Assembly: GCA_004282745.1 (NCBI GenBank)
Contig: SHMT01000016.1
Location: 37,401-101,400 of the forward strand
DNA from: Candidatus Scalindua sp. SCAELEC01
GTDB taxonomy: Bacteria > Planctomycetota > Brocadiia > Brocadiales > Scalinduaceae
Direction: 5' to 3'
Length of the DNA stretch: 64,000 nt
Positions 55,408 through 63,612 of the stretch are shown one piece after another (position 1 is the first letter of the stretch; the number at the start of each line of letters is the position of its first letter). The notes below the pieces were generated by a model. That model was not told where the DNA came from and did no database searches. It worked only from the letters and a program-made list of their open reading frames with translations. A program made the position numbers and the translations under genes.

Positions 55408-57423
55408 ATGAAAATAAGTTACCATTGGTTAAAAGACTACTGCGACCATTCCCTTTCGGTAAACGAATTGTCAGAAGGCCTGACAAACGCAGGCCTGGTA
55501 GTTGATGCATCAACTCCTCTAGGCGATGATTTTTGCCTGGACGTTGAGGTTACCTCCAATAGACCTGATTGTTTGGGCATTTTGGGTATTGCAAGGGAGG
55601 TCTCAGTGATTGTTAGAGACAAACTTCTTATCCCGGGTGTCGAATACCCTACCAACACGGAAAATATAGAGAGTGAAACAACCGTTGTGAACGAAGAGAA
55701 GGAGTTATGTCCTCGTTATACGGCACGGATTATCAAGGGAATAACAATTGGTCCTTCACCTGAGTGGCTACAGAAACGATTACGTGTCCTTGGCTTGCGC
55801 CCAGTCAACAACGTTGTAGATATTACCAATTATGTTTTGATGGAATCTGGCCAACCACTGCACGCCTTTGACTTTGACAAATTAGAGGGGAAGAGGATCA
55901 TTGTCAGGCGCGCCGCAAATGGAGAAACCCTTGAGGCAATTGATGGTACCAAATGCACCTTTACCTCTGATGTCCTGGTGATTGCAGATACAAAGAGACC
56001 GGTAGCCATTGCAGGCATCATGGGAGGGAAGGGAACTGAGGTTACGGAAACTACAAAAAACATCTTCCTGGAAAGCGCCTTCTTTGAACCGAGAAATGTG
56101 AGACGATCTTCGAGAAAATTGGGAATCAAGTCTGATTCTTCTTTCCGTTTCGAACGCCATGTTGACCCGGAATGCGTTGATTGGGCATCCAGGAGAGCGG
56201 CAAAGATGATACAGGAAATAGCAGGAGGTCAGATATTAGAGGGAGCAATTGATTTAAACAGCATCCAACTGAAAGAGACACATGTTACCCTGAGAACTCC
56301 TAAGCTCACTAGCTTATTGGGAATTCACCTTGAAAAGAACGAAATGAGAGATATCCTTGAACGCTTGTGCTTTACCATCATCTCTGAGGAAGATGACCGT
56401 CTTGAGGTTTGTGTACCAAGTTTTAGGGGAGACGTATATCGCGAGATTGATTTGATAGAGGAGATAGCCAGGATTCATGGATATGAAAGCATACCGGCAA
56501 CAAGCAATATCGGAGTGAAACTAAACCCGGAAAACAGATTCGACAGCGTTGTAGAAAAAGTGAAGAGTCTTCTCTACGGAATGGGATATAACGAAGTTAT
56601 CACCGATTCAATCGTAGACAACAAGCAAGATCTCCATACTGGCCTTTGGACAGATATGAATGGTATCCGGATTACAAACCCGATCCGGCATGATCAAGAC
56701 CAGCTAAGGAAGACAATAATTCTCAACCTTTTAAAGGTAAAAAAACACAACCAAAACCACGGGACAGAGAAAACCTCTATTTATGAATTATCGAAGATAT
56801 ATCTGGGAAAAGAGAACGGTGCCCCCCCCGATGAGAGGGTGTGCCTCTCTATCCTTTGCGAAGATGGGTTTCTCCCTTTAAAAGGTGTAATAGAAGTGAT
56901 ACTGCATCGGCTAAACATTAACCTTATGCTGGCCCCTCACCCTTTCCAGTCTGATCTGTTTAATCCTGGAAAATCGGCAAAACTTCAACTGGGAGGAAAA
57001 ATCTTTGGCTATGTCGGCGAAGTAAGCGGAGAGTTAATGCACAATTACGACTTCAGGAGTACGCCGTGTATTGCCGAGTTGGATTTTGAACTACTGGTAA
57101 ATATGGCCACTCTTGAAAATTCATACCACAAAACATCCTCTTTCCCGACCATCGTGAGAGACTTAGCCGTTATCGCAGACGAAGCCATTACATGGGCAGA
57201 AATAAAAGGATCTATCGACACTTTAAAAATGGATTATCTGGAAGAGATTGAATTTTTTGATCTCTACAGGAGTAAACAGATAGGACAGGGCAAAAAGAGT
57301 ATCGCCTTTCGATTGATATTCAGGGCAAATGATAGAACCCTCAGGAATGATGAAGTTGATGTCTGTCAGGATGAAATCCTTAAGACTCTTGAAAACAGCC
57401 TTAATATAAGACTCCGGTCTTAG
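55408..57423 (+). CDS. pheT: Phenylalanyl-tRNA synthetase beta subunit, compact form
   Basis: The beta subunit has 671 residues, about 120 fewer than the E. coli protein. After the opening ISYHWLKDYCDHSLSVNELSEGLTNAGLVVD it passes straight to CLDVEVTSNRPDCLGILGIAREVS. The EMAPII-like tRNA-binding OB domain normally inserted near residue 40 is therefore missing. The B3/B4 editing core (HAFDFDKLEG, SAFFEPRNVRRSSRKLGIKSDSSFRFERHVDP), B5 and the C-terminal anticodon-binding domain are present. A compact PheT may be a lineage trait. Its stop codon falls in a TTAGGGTGCTGG motif like the family 2 termini. Confidence 0.94.
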   Translation: MKISYHWLKDYCDHSLSVNELSEGLTNAGLVVDASTPLGDDFCLDVEVTSNRPDCLGILGIAREVSVIVRDKLLIPGVEYPTNTENIESETTVVNEEKELCPRYTARIIKGITIGPSPEWLQKRLRVLGLRPVNNVVDITNYVLMESGQPLHAFDFDKLEGKRIIVRRAANGETLEAIDGTKCTFTSDVLVIADTKRPVAIAGIMGGKGTEVTETTKNIFLESAFFEPRNVRRSSRKLGIKSDSSFRFERHVDPECVDWASRRAAKMIQEIAGGQILEGAIDLNSIQLKETHVTLRTPKLTSLLGIHLEKNEMRDILERLCFTIISEEDDRLEVCVPSFRGDVYREIDLIEEIARIHGYESIPATSNIGVKLNPENRFDSVVEKVKSLLYGMGYNEVITDSIVDNKQDLHTGLWTDMNGIRITNPIRHDQDQLRKTIILNLLKVKKHNQNHGTEKTSIYELSKIYLGKENGAPPDERVCLSILCEDGFLPLKGVIEVILHRLNINLMLAPHPFQSDLFNPGKSAKLQLGGKIFGYVGEVSGELMHNYDFRSTPCIAELDFELLVNMATLENSYHKTSSFPTIVRDLAVIADEAITWAEIKGSIDTLKMDYLEEIEFFDLYRSKQIGQGKKSIAFRLIFRANDRTLRNDEVDVCQDEILKTLENSLNIRLRS

Positions 57424-57474
57424 GGTGCTGGTGAAATCGGGTTCTGAAAATCTAAAACCAGTTCGTAGTGAAAT
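57424..57474. repeat. Fragment of the family 3 element after pheT
   Basis: CTGGTGAAATCGGGTTCTGA followed by AAACCAGTTCG matches the right-hand third of the family 3 elements at 10288 and 13809. The left part is absent. It directly follows the pheT stop. Confidence 0.65.
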
Positions 57475-57590
57475 CAAAATAGAAAAATTATAGTTTTGAA
57501 ACTATGGCTTTTCAAAACTAGTTTCTCCCCAGAAACATGTTTCGAAATCTTTATGCTGGATTATATGTCAATAGATTAGGGTTTTACCCC
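57468..57590. repeat. Family 4 repeat, copy A
   Basis: About 120 nt beginning GTGAAATCAAAATAGAAAAA, with an internal hairpin ATAGTTT/AAACTAT, and ending near TGTCAATAGATTAGGGTTTT. A direct copy lies at 59367-59485 and a fragment at 61399-61442. Confidence 0.75.
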
Positions 57591-57805
57591 AATATTCCCT
57601 AAACAGTTTTCACCTGATCAGGAGTCTCTTCAAAAATAACCGCATTCAGGCGTTTCACAAAATCCTGCAAAAAACTAAAAAGATGCAATTTATTTTAAGT
57701 TTTTTTCTGTTTCATCAGCGGTATCAACCAAATCATCATTTAAGGTCTTTGTATCTTAAACATACCTCCTAATAATGTGATGACTGGATAATTGCCCGTT
57801 GTAGG

Positions 57806-58630
57806 CTATTTTTTAATTGCCAATAACGGAACCCATGTGTGAAATGCCACTTCTCGGGTAAAACTTTTACCAAATAGTTTTTCAAAAAAAGTTAATTTGT
57901 GTGTAAACATTGCTATCATGTCAGCTTTTGTTTGAACAATATATTCGCCAATACCTTCGGTAATGTCATCGCTTATAGAAACCTGAACAAAGATATGCGG
58001 ATACTTATATTTGCTGACAATATCTTCTTTGATTTGTGCTTTGTCAATTTTTTTCTTTGCGTTTGGTGAAATAACGTGCAAGATGTGTACGGTAGATTCA
58101 AAAAGCTGTGCAAGCGGTATGAGCGCCTTAATCTCATTTTCTATAGATTGTAAATCTGTGGCGTAAACAATGTGCTTTATTGGTTTGAATCTGGAATGCT
58201 CCGGTACTGTTATGACGGGGATGGTGCTATTGCTGATTACTGCTGCTGCATTACTGCCCATCAATACTTTTTTAATTCCACTAGCACCTTTGGTTCCCAT
58301 AATAATCAAATCGATATCATTATGGTGCGCAAAATTTCCAACAACATCTTTTACCGGCTGCCCCTTCACGATCTGCGGTGTTATCGTTACGTTAGCATCG
58401 ACCTGCTTTTTTATTTCATTGCTCAGTTGAACAAAATCCCGCATAGCATTGTCAGCCATCGCATCTAATATTTGTTTTTCTTTCATGGCTACCTGTGCCT
58501 TTGGAGAGGCATCAATATAAACAATATTGAGCAGAATTATTTCTGCACCAAGACTTTTCGCCATATTCGCGGCATATAACACAGCTACTTTTGACAGTTT
58601 GGAGAAATCGGTTGGTACAAGAATTTTCAT
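57806..58630 (-). CDS. Tandem-domain universal stress protein
   Basis: The 274 residues hold two UspA domains. The first (1-145) has MKILVPTDFSKLSKVAVLYAANMAKSLGAEIILLNIV and the ATP-binding glycine motif IIMGTKGASGIKKVLMGSNAAAVI. The second (about 150-274) opens KHIVYATDLQSIENEIKALIPLAQLF but has a degenerate nucleotide motif (TREVAFHTWVPLLAI). Such tandem proteins act in stress survival; the specific role is unknown. It is monocistronic, flanked by repeats. Confidence 0.9.
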   Translation of the reverse strand: MKILVPTDFSKLSKVAVLYAANMAKSLGAEIILLNIVYIDASPKAQVAMKEKQILDAMADNAMRDFVQLSNEIKKQVDANVTITPQIVKGQPVKDVVGNFAHHNDIDLIIMGTKGASGIKKVLMGSNAAAVISNSTIPVITVPEHSRFKPIKHIVYATDLQSIENEIKALIPLAQLFESTVHILHVISPNAKKKIDKAQIKEDIVSKYKYPHIFVQVSISDDITEGIGEYIVQTKADMIAMFTHKLTFFEKLFGKSFTREVAFHTWVPLLAIKK

Positions 58631-58850
58631 GGCATATAGAATTAAAAATGAAAGAGTTGAAAAATTTCGTATGTATGCAATGAACTCATTATTATTTGCA
58701 ATATCAACGTAAATCCCATACGCAACAGCATACCTAAAGGAATACCAGCACCTAATTTTATTGCTTGTTTAGTTACTTTGTGGATGATAGTAAATTGCTG
58801 TTTTAGGAACAGTGTGAGAATAATACAACGACAAGTGGAAATCAAGTATT

Positions 58851-59053
58851 TTATTGTATAAAATCAGACGTATCAGAAGTAACAAGTCCATAAAGCTCAT
58901 GGATTTGTTGGTCAATTTTAGAGAATATCATACAAACAAGTCAGTCGTTACATCTTCCGGGAATTCGTGCAATATAAGAGCTGGCCTTAGTTTTTCTTCT
59001 TTTTGATCAGTTTGAGGGAATTTTAATAGAACAATCTGGCCTTCAGATATCAT
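58851..59053 (-). pseudogene. Frameshifted, truncated MazF/PemK-like toxin
   Basis: From ATG 59053 the frame reads MISEGQIVLLKFPQTDQKEE then KLRPALILHEFP, the start of a MazF/PemK toxin, and stops after VTTDLFV. One nucleotide out of frame the similarity continues as CMIFSKIDQQIHELYGLVTS until a stop at 58851-58853, where the C-terminal half is missing. A single-base loss plus truncation makes the toxin non-functional. The ATG overlaps the upstream antitoxin stop (TAATG). Confidence 0.75.
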
Positions 59054-59265
59054 TAAAAACTTTCCTTTAGAACATTTATAGTATAAGAAGATTGTTCGTC
59101 TTCCATCCCACGCATTGCTGACGAAAGTGAAAGGTCATTCCATTCTTTAAATTCTTCTTTTTCTGTTCGTGATTGCAAATACTCAATAAAATCGAGAACT
59201 TCTATTTGCTTTGATTCCGGTAATCTTTTTACGTGTATAGTAATTTTTTCTATAATTCTTAAATA
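59053..59265 (-). pseudogene. DUF2281-like antitoxin remnant
   Basis: The frame reads IIEKITIHVKRLPESKQIEV followed by LDFIEYLQSRTEKEEFKEWN and ends at 59053, matching DUF2281-type antitoxins. No ATG, GTG or TTG start is present between the upstream in-frame TGA (59266-59268) and the conserved region, so the N-terminus has decayed or an unusual start (ATT) is used. It would be the partner of the broken MazF-like gene. Confidence 0.6.
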
Positions 59266-59366
59266 TCAAGATACATTCTCTTTGATCCCATGAGTATAAT
59301 CATTGGTATTATTGACGGCCATTATATTGTTCAGACACCAGCAGGTTTGAAAAAGAATGTATGTGG

Positions 59367-59485
59367 TGAAATCAAAATAGAAAAATTATAGTTTAGAAAC
59401 TATGGTTTTTAAAACTAGTTTTTACCCGGAAACATGTTTCTCAATCATTATGTTGGATTTTTTGTCAATAGATAAGGCTTGACCC
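59367..59485. repeat. Family 4 repeat, copy B
   Basis: Direct repeat of 57468-57590, beginning GTGAAATCAAAATAGAAAAA and sharing ACATGTTTC and TTTGTCAATAGAT. It lies between the antitoxin remnant and the GxxExxY gene. Confidence 0.72.
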
Positions 59486-59639
59486 TCTACCCTCTCAGCA
59501 GTTTTAAGAGTTCCTTTTCATTCATACTCATGGAACAACTCCTTCTTTAACCACAGATGGACACTGATTCTCACAGATAATATTTTAATAATTCTGTTTT
59601 TCGATAATACAAAATCCGTGTCTAACGGTGTCCTTTTCT

Positions 59640-60023
59640 TCATAAGATGATTCTCTCCCATTCAAGTTTGGCATGTTTAAAGTTTAATACCAGCCCTACT
59701 CTCAACCCGATAATCTTTAGATAATTGATTATTTGAGCTATTTCGTTATTGCCAATTTCCTCAATGGCCTTGGTGTTAACAATAATTTTATCAAAAACAA
59801 TCAGATCGGGGATATATTCACCAACGTGTACAGATTTATAAATTACCGGCAACCGTGCCTGTTGCTGAAACGGTATTTGTTTTATACCAAATTCAACAAC
59901 AAGTGCATTTTCATATGGTTCTTCAAGAAGACCATGACCAAGTGTATTCAAAACTTCAAATGCACATCCAATAATATGATGCGTTTCTTCCTTATACAAA
60001 AATCTGTGCTTATCTGTGTCCAT
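59640..60023 (-). CDS. GxxExxY family protein
   Basis: From ATG 60023 (AGAGG upstream) the protein has 127 residues and shows the family pattern: IIGCAFEVLNTLGHGLLEEPYENALVVEF (the GxxExxY motif being GLLEEPY), VHVGEYIPDLIVFDKIIVNTKAIEEI and INYLKIIGLRVGLVLNFKHAKLEWERII. The VGEY.PDLIVFD...V..KA core resembles a PD-(D/E)XK nuclease fold. The function is unknown; these genes are scattered in accessory regions, as here. Confidence 0.85.
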   Translation of the reverse strand: MDTDKHRFLYKEETHHIIGCAFEVLNTLGHGLLEEPYENALVVEFGIKQIPFQQQARLPVIYKSVHVGEYIPDLIVFDKIIVNTKAIEEIGNNEIAQIINYLKIIGLRVGLVLNFKHAKLEWERIIL

Positions 60024-60080
60024 CTGTGGTTCCTCTCCCTGGTCTAGTATCCGCCAGTTCATACCACATATTTTTTCCAA

Positions 60081-60435
60081 CCTCCAATTACTTTCATAAA
60101 TTGCGGGTTAAGTTCCTGAAAGCTTTGTGGTTTATAGTTTATAGCGGAGCATTAACAGCTCTTCTTAAGACATATATCCTTCCTCTGATCACTAATCAAG
60201 GTTTGATGTCCTACGCTCACTCCACCTTTGATTCATGAGACCTCTGACTCTTGACACCAATCTTAATATCTTAAAAGGTGACTCTTTGGATCAAATACCA
60301 ACAGCAATGGTCACACCATAGTGATCCTGTTTTGTATGTATTATGTAAAAGTTGTTAATTGAAAAATGAAGGTCTGGCCCTTTGAGTAAAACTAAAACAA
60401 TTGATTATTTGCCATTACACCTCACAGATTATATA
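60081..60435. other. Intergenic stretch, nothing recognised
   Basis: About 350 nt between the GxxExxY and GspG-like genes, both on the minus strand. No repeat family, tRNA or credible frame was seen. Confidence 0.35.
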
Positions 60436-60882
60436 TTACCAATTAACGATATCCTCATTATCGCCAGTACCTCCATTAACTCCATCAGCACCATAGGACA
60501 CGATATCGTAATTTCCATGCTCGCCAGGATACGTATAAATGTATTCTCTACCCCAGGGATCTTTAGGTGTAACACTCTTTTTCAAATAAGGCCCACACCA
60601 ACTCGCTTCTATATCTGGCTTTATTATTAAAGCGGTGAGTCCTAATTCTGAAGAGGGATATCTACCAGTATCCAGTTTGTACCTATCTATAGCTGTGGAG
60701 AACATCCCTATTTGTGCTTTTGAAGCGCTGTACTTATGTGATGTAAGGTAACATGTGCTCATTAGATTTGGTGCAATTATTAGATAGATATATCCGAGAA
60801 TACCTATTACTATTAATGCAAAACAGTACTTTATTTTTCTTCGATTTTTTACCATACCAGAATTCCACTCATATTTTTCCAA
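60436..60882 (-). CDS. GspG-like pseudopilin without a canonical processing site
   Basis: Residues about 50-148 match the GspG C-terminal domain: AQIGMFSTAIDRYKLDTGRYPSSELGLTALI, then GPYLKKSVTPKDPWGREYIYTYPGEHGNYDIVSYGADGVNGGTGDNEDIVNW. The last stretch carries the aspartates and glycines of the calcium site. The N-terminus has a membrane helix (CFALIVIGILGYIYLIIAP) but no G-FTLxE prepilin peptidase motif. It starts at TTG 60882 or ATG 60855. No other type II secretion gene is near. It could be a membrane-anchored stand-alone protein. Confidence 0.75.
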   Translation of the reverse strand: MEKYEWNSGMVKNRRKIKYCFALIVIGILGYIYLIIAPNLMSTCYLTSHKYSASKAQIGMFSTAIDRYKLDTGRYPSSELGLTALIIKPDIEASWCGPYLKKSVTPKDPWGREYIYTYPGEHGNYDIVSYGADGVNGGTGDNEDIVNW

Positions 60883-60943
60883 AATTTCAATATACCTTTG
60901 TTATTAAATTATCGACCTTTACGAAAGTTATTTAATGAGTTGA

Positions 60944-60975
60944 TTTAATTAGTTTCCGTACGGAAACTAATTAAA
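60944..60975. repeat. Perfect 32-nt palindrome
   Basis: The left arm TTTAATTAGTTTCCGT is followed immediately by its exact complement ACGGAAACTAATTAAA. It lies upstream of the GspG-like gene and touches the left end of the family 5 element. Confidence 0.85.
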
Positions 60976-61147
60976 CTAAAACCGATTTGATTTTAAATGT
61001 TTTCATGCTTTGCGTTCTTAGCGTCTTGGCGTAATAGTCTAAAACCAAAGCCTGGTTAATGGTATCCCCGGACAAAACGCCGAGGACATTACTCGCTCAA
61101 TTTGATCTCGGATTTTATCCGAAAACAATCATGAAATGAGTATATCA
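60972..61147. mobile_element. MITE-like element, family 5, copy A
   Basis: About 175 nt nearly identical to copy B (63015-63187) over ACTAAAACCGATTT, TTTCATGCTTTGCGTTCTTA and CCTGGTTAATGGTATCCCCG. The right terminus has diverged (ATGAAATGAGTATATCA instead of ATCGGTTTTAGTATATCA). Confidence 0.8.
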
Positions 61148-61341
61148 TATGATAAATCGAGGAACAAACCCTGATAGAATCTTTTGCAAAGAGGAAGGTT
61201 ATTCTCAACAGAAGAATATGAGATATTTTTAATATCGGAGAAAGTATATTGTGTCAAGCCAAAAGAGGTGACCAAAATATACCCCAATTATTTGCAATAT
61301 CATTGTCGGGGGAGCTATCAGGATTAAGTTTCCCTGAGCTT

Positions 61342-61386
61342 GCATAAAGAAAAAAACAATATGCAAGGCTAATGCAGTCAAGGGGG
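61342..61386. repeat. Family 6 repeat, copy A
   Basis: GCATAAAGAAAAAAACAATA followed by CTAATGCAGTCAAGGGG recurs at 63833-63879 upstream of the IS110-type transposase start. It may be the left end of a lost insertion sequence. Confidence 0.6.
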
Positions 61387-61398
61387 GTGGCCCCAAAT

Positions 61399-61442
61399 TT
61401 TATTATGCGGGATTATTTGTCAATAGATTAGGTTTGGCCCCA
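61399..61442. repeat. Family 4 fragment
   Basis: TTATTTGTCAATAGATTAGG and its surroundings match the right end of the family 4 repeats at 57468 and 59367. Confidence 0.55.
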
Positions 61443-61579
61443 GCATTTCGTTAAGAAGCAAAAACGGAATTCACTCTCCCCTTGCCTTACCTTCATGTCT
61501 CACACTTCGGCAAGGGGATATGGTGTCACACCTTGGCAAAATGGGTTTAAGTGCATGCTTCATGATGAAGAACATCGGA

Positions 61580-61650
61580 AAACCGTATTCGTAAATAGCG
61601 AATGTACGGTTTGATGAGGGGGATTGGCGTAAGCCTGTCCCCTACTCTAC
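61580..61650 (+). ncRNA. Group II intron 3' remnant (domains V-VI)
   Basis: Positions 61580-61612 fold like domain V: AAACCGTATTCG, a short loop, then CGAATGTACGGTTT. Compared with typical domain V (GAGCCGUA...UACGGUUC) the CCGTA/TACGG core is kept, but the AGC catalytic triad reads AAC. A domain VI-like stem AGGGG...CCCCT follows and ends CTCTAC at 61650. No reverse transcriptase gene is present, so this is a decayed 3' end. It finishes 7 nt before the hicA stop. Confidence 0.5.
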
Positions 61651-61656
61651 ACCGAT

Positions 61657-61891
61657 TTACGCATTGCAAACATTTAAAAAATTCTCACGTGTAATGCCTG
61701 CTTGTGTACATATTGTTCTTAATGTAGAAGCCTTTATTTTAGGATGATTAGGCATCGTCAAAGGAGTTTTTGTTCCATCTGGATTTTCTCGAACCATAGA
61801 AATATGTTCTCTCTCTTACAATTTGAAATCCAAGAACCTCTAAAGCCTTAATAACTCGTCGTTTTGGAGCATCAACTGGAAATTTTGACAT
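61657..61891 (-). pseudogene. HicA-like toxin, frameshifted at a dinucleotide run
   Basis: From ATG 61891 the frame reads [20 protein letters not shown] then GFQIVRER, the opening of a HicA mRNA interferase. At an (AG)n run on the coding strand (plus-strand TCTCTCTCT at 61808-61816) the similarity moves to another frame: [20 protein letters not shown], then NHPKIKASTLRTICTQAG, ending at 61657. The frame with the catalytic histidine region is thus disconnected. The ATG overlaps the hicB stop by one nucleotide. Confidence 0.8.
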
Positions 61892-62115
61892 CAGGACTCA
61901 ATTCCTGCTTCAGCAACAAATGCCTCAAGTATTGGAGGATCAATATCTAAAATTTTTTCACCAAATGTTTCAATATGAAATTTAATTGCTGATTTTACAT
62001 CGGCAAGGGCATCCTCATAGCTATCTCCTTGCCCTACAAGTACACCTTTTATACCAAGGGGATAAGCTACATAACCATCAGGATGTTTCTCTACAATTAT
62101 TTTATATCTTTTCAT
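61891..62115 (-). CDS. HicB-family antitoxin
   Basis: The 74-residue protein is the partial RNase-H-like HicB fold: [60 protein letters not shown] precedes ATG 62115. It overlaps the frameshifted hicA by one nucleotide (TGATG), so this was a working HicBA pair with antitoxin first. The antitoxin itself looks intact. Confidence 0.85.
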   Translation of the reverse strand: MKRYKIIVEKHPDGYVAYPLGIKGVLVGQGDSYEDALADVKSAIKFHIETFGEKILDIDPPILEAFVAEAGIES

Positions 62116-62317
62116 AACTCACCCCCTTCTGTCATTTTCTTTTTTTACACAAATTTCCGTCGTCTAATGATTAGTACTGCTAACAAGAATTAGCCATACT
62201 AATCGCCACCTTATTTTACGTTTGTTAGTACATATAATACTTTTATTGGTGACTTATTATCCGGACGTTTTGGCATTTTTCCTCCTGAAAGAATTGCTGA
62301 ATTGTATCAAATTTTGC

Positions 62318-62791
62318 CTAAAAGCCCAATGCCTTTTTCCTGGCCAGTACGTCGTCTACCCAGCGCTTTTCATCTGTTACAATAGGAGAGAGAGCAGAAA
62401 GTGCATTGGCTAATCTCCAGAAAAGCGGATTGCGACCCACACCTTCCTCTACCAAAAAGCGTTTCAGTGCTTCGCCGCGACCTGCTGCAAAGAGAATCAT
62501 GCTCTGGTGAAGCTGGTCAAGGACAGTGGATTCCGGCTTACCTGTTAACTCTCCAGAAATATTTCCAGATTCTTCCTCAATTTTATTAAGTTCACCGGAA
62601 AAATCAAAATACATCTGCGGGTCTTTTTTCTTCCGTTTACCCCTTGGCGATACCAAAAAGGTAGTGGGTACGCGATGCAGCTGAGAGTAACGTAGCGGTA
62701 TCACCCTTCACCTCTTCAAGATTAGATAAATTCTCCAGATGAGCGCCAAGCCCCTGTGCGATCTTGCGTGATAATAAAGGTAGTTTCATAT
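62318..62791 (-). pseudogene. C-terminal remnant of a DUF1156 DNA-methylase-type protein
   Basis: The first frame from 62791 reads RKIAQGLGAHLENLSNLEEV then KGDTATLLSAASRTHYLFGI. After a frame change near AAGGGGTAAACGG (about 62640) it continues KRKKKDPQMYFDFSGEL, then LDQLHQSMILFAAGRGEALK and EKRWVDDVLARKKALGF. I recall this as the tail of DUF1156-type adenine-specific methylases linked to defence islands. The catalytic part is missing. The first residues MKLPLLS look instead like a HicA start, suggesting a recombination junction. Confidence 0.6.
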
Positions 62792-62989
62792 TGAGAGCTC
62801 ATATATCCTGTGATCAGCGTCTTCTACAAAATCATCCAGTTCCGGTTCTAAATAAAGCTCTATGGCTTCCTTTATATTTTCCAATGCCTCGTCACTGGTT
62901 TTCCCCTGCGACCAGCAGCTTTTCAGTGAGGGACAATGGGCAACAAAATAACCGTCGTCACCTTTTTCTAAAATTACTTTTATCTTCAT
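62786..62989 (-). CDS. HicB-family antitoxin without a complete toxin
   Basis: The 67-residue protein MKIKVILEKGDDGYFVAHCP, then LKSCWSQGKTSDEALENIKEAIELYL, is a HicB-type fold. GGAAAAGAG precedes ATG 62989. Its stop overlaps the next ATG (ATGA at 62788-62791), the usual hicB-hicA junction, but only about seven HicA-like residues follow before DUF1156 remnant sequence. The antitoxin is therefore orphaned. Confidence 0.82.
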   Translation of the reverse strand: MKIKVILEKGDDGYFVAHCPSLKSCWSQGKTSDEALENIKEAIELYLEPELDDFVEDADHRIYELSI

Positions 62990-63014
62990 CTCTTTTCCAA
63001 TCCTTCCTTTATGT

Positions 63015-63187
63015 TATACTAAAACCGATTTAGTTTTAAATGTTTTCATGCTTTGCGTTCTTAGCGTCTTGGCGTAATAGACTAAAACCAAAGCCTGGTT
63101 AATGGTATCCCCGGACAAAACGCCGAGGACATTACTCGCTCAATTTTAACTCGGATTTTATCCGAAAACCAAATCGGTTTTAGTATA
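63015..63187. mobile_element. MITE-like element, family 5, copy B
   Basis: A 173-nt element with terminal inverted repeats TATACTAAAACCGATTTAG and the complement of TATACTAAAACCGATTTGG, and an internal TCGGATTTTATCCGAAAA hairpin. Direct copy of 60972-61147. It lies immediately upstream of the orphan HicB gene at 62989. Confidence 0.87.
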
Positions 63188-63340
63188 TCAAAAGAGTAAG
63201 TGGAAGTCGTCATATCTTTAGAAAATAATGGGTATTAGAAAAGGTCAATTTGCAAAAAAAAAAGTAACAAAGCCAAGCCTTATCAAATTCGGCAAGTTAG
63301 AAATATCATTTTAAAAAATATAAATTAGGAGTTAAGTCAA

Positions 63341-63553
63341 ATGGATAAATATGAAGTCATTATTTACTGGAGTAAAGAAGATAACGCTTTCATTGCTGAA
63401 GCACCGGAATTACCTGGCTGTATTGCTCACGGAGAGACACATTCAAAAGCCTTGACGGACCTGAAATCCGCAATGAAGCTTTGGATAAGTACAGCTAAAG
63501 AATTTGGAGATCCTATCCCGGAACCCAAAGGCCATAGACTTACATTTGCATAA
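63341..63553 (+). CDS. HicB-family antitoxin, orphan
   Basis: The 70 residues MDKYEVIIYWSKEDNAFIAE and APELPGCIAHGETHSKALTD then LKSAMKLWISTAKEFGDPIP show the HicB fold and its conserved PELPGC turn. AGGAG lies 9-10 nt before ATG 63341. No hicA frame follows; a MITE-like element begins 60 nt downstream. It is the third HicB-like gene in 1.7 kb. Confidence 0.85.
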   Translation: MDKYEVIIYWSKEDNAFIAEAPELPGCIAHGETHSKALTDLKSAMKLWISTAKEFGDPIPEPKGHRLTFA

Positions 63554-63612
63554 ATATTTTATAAAACATCGGAAAAGGACAGGGGAGTCCGACTCAACCC
63601 AAAACCTACCAC

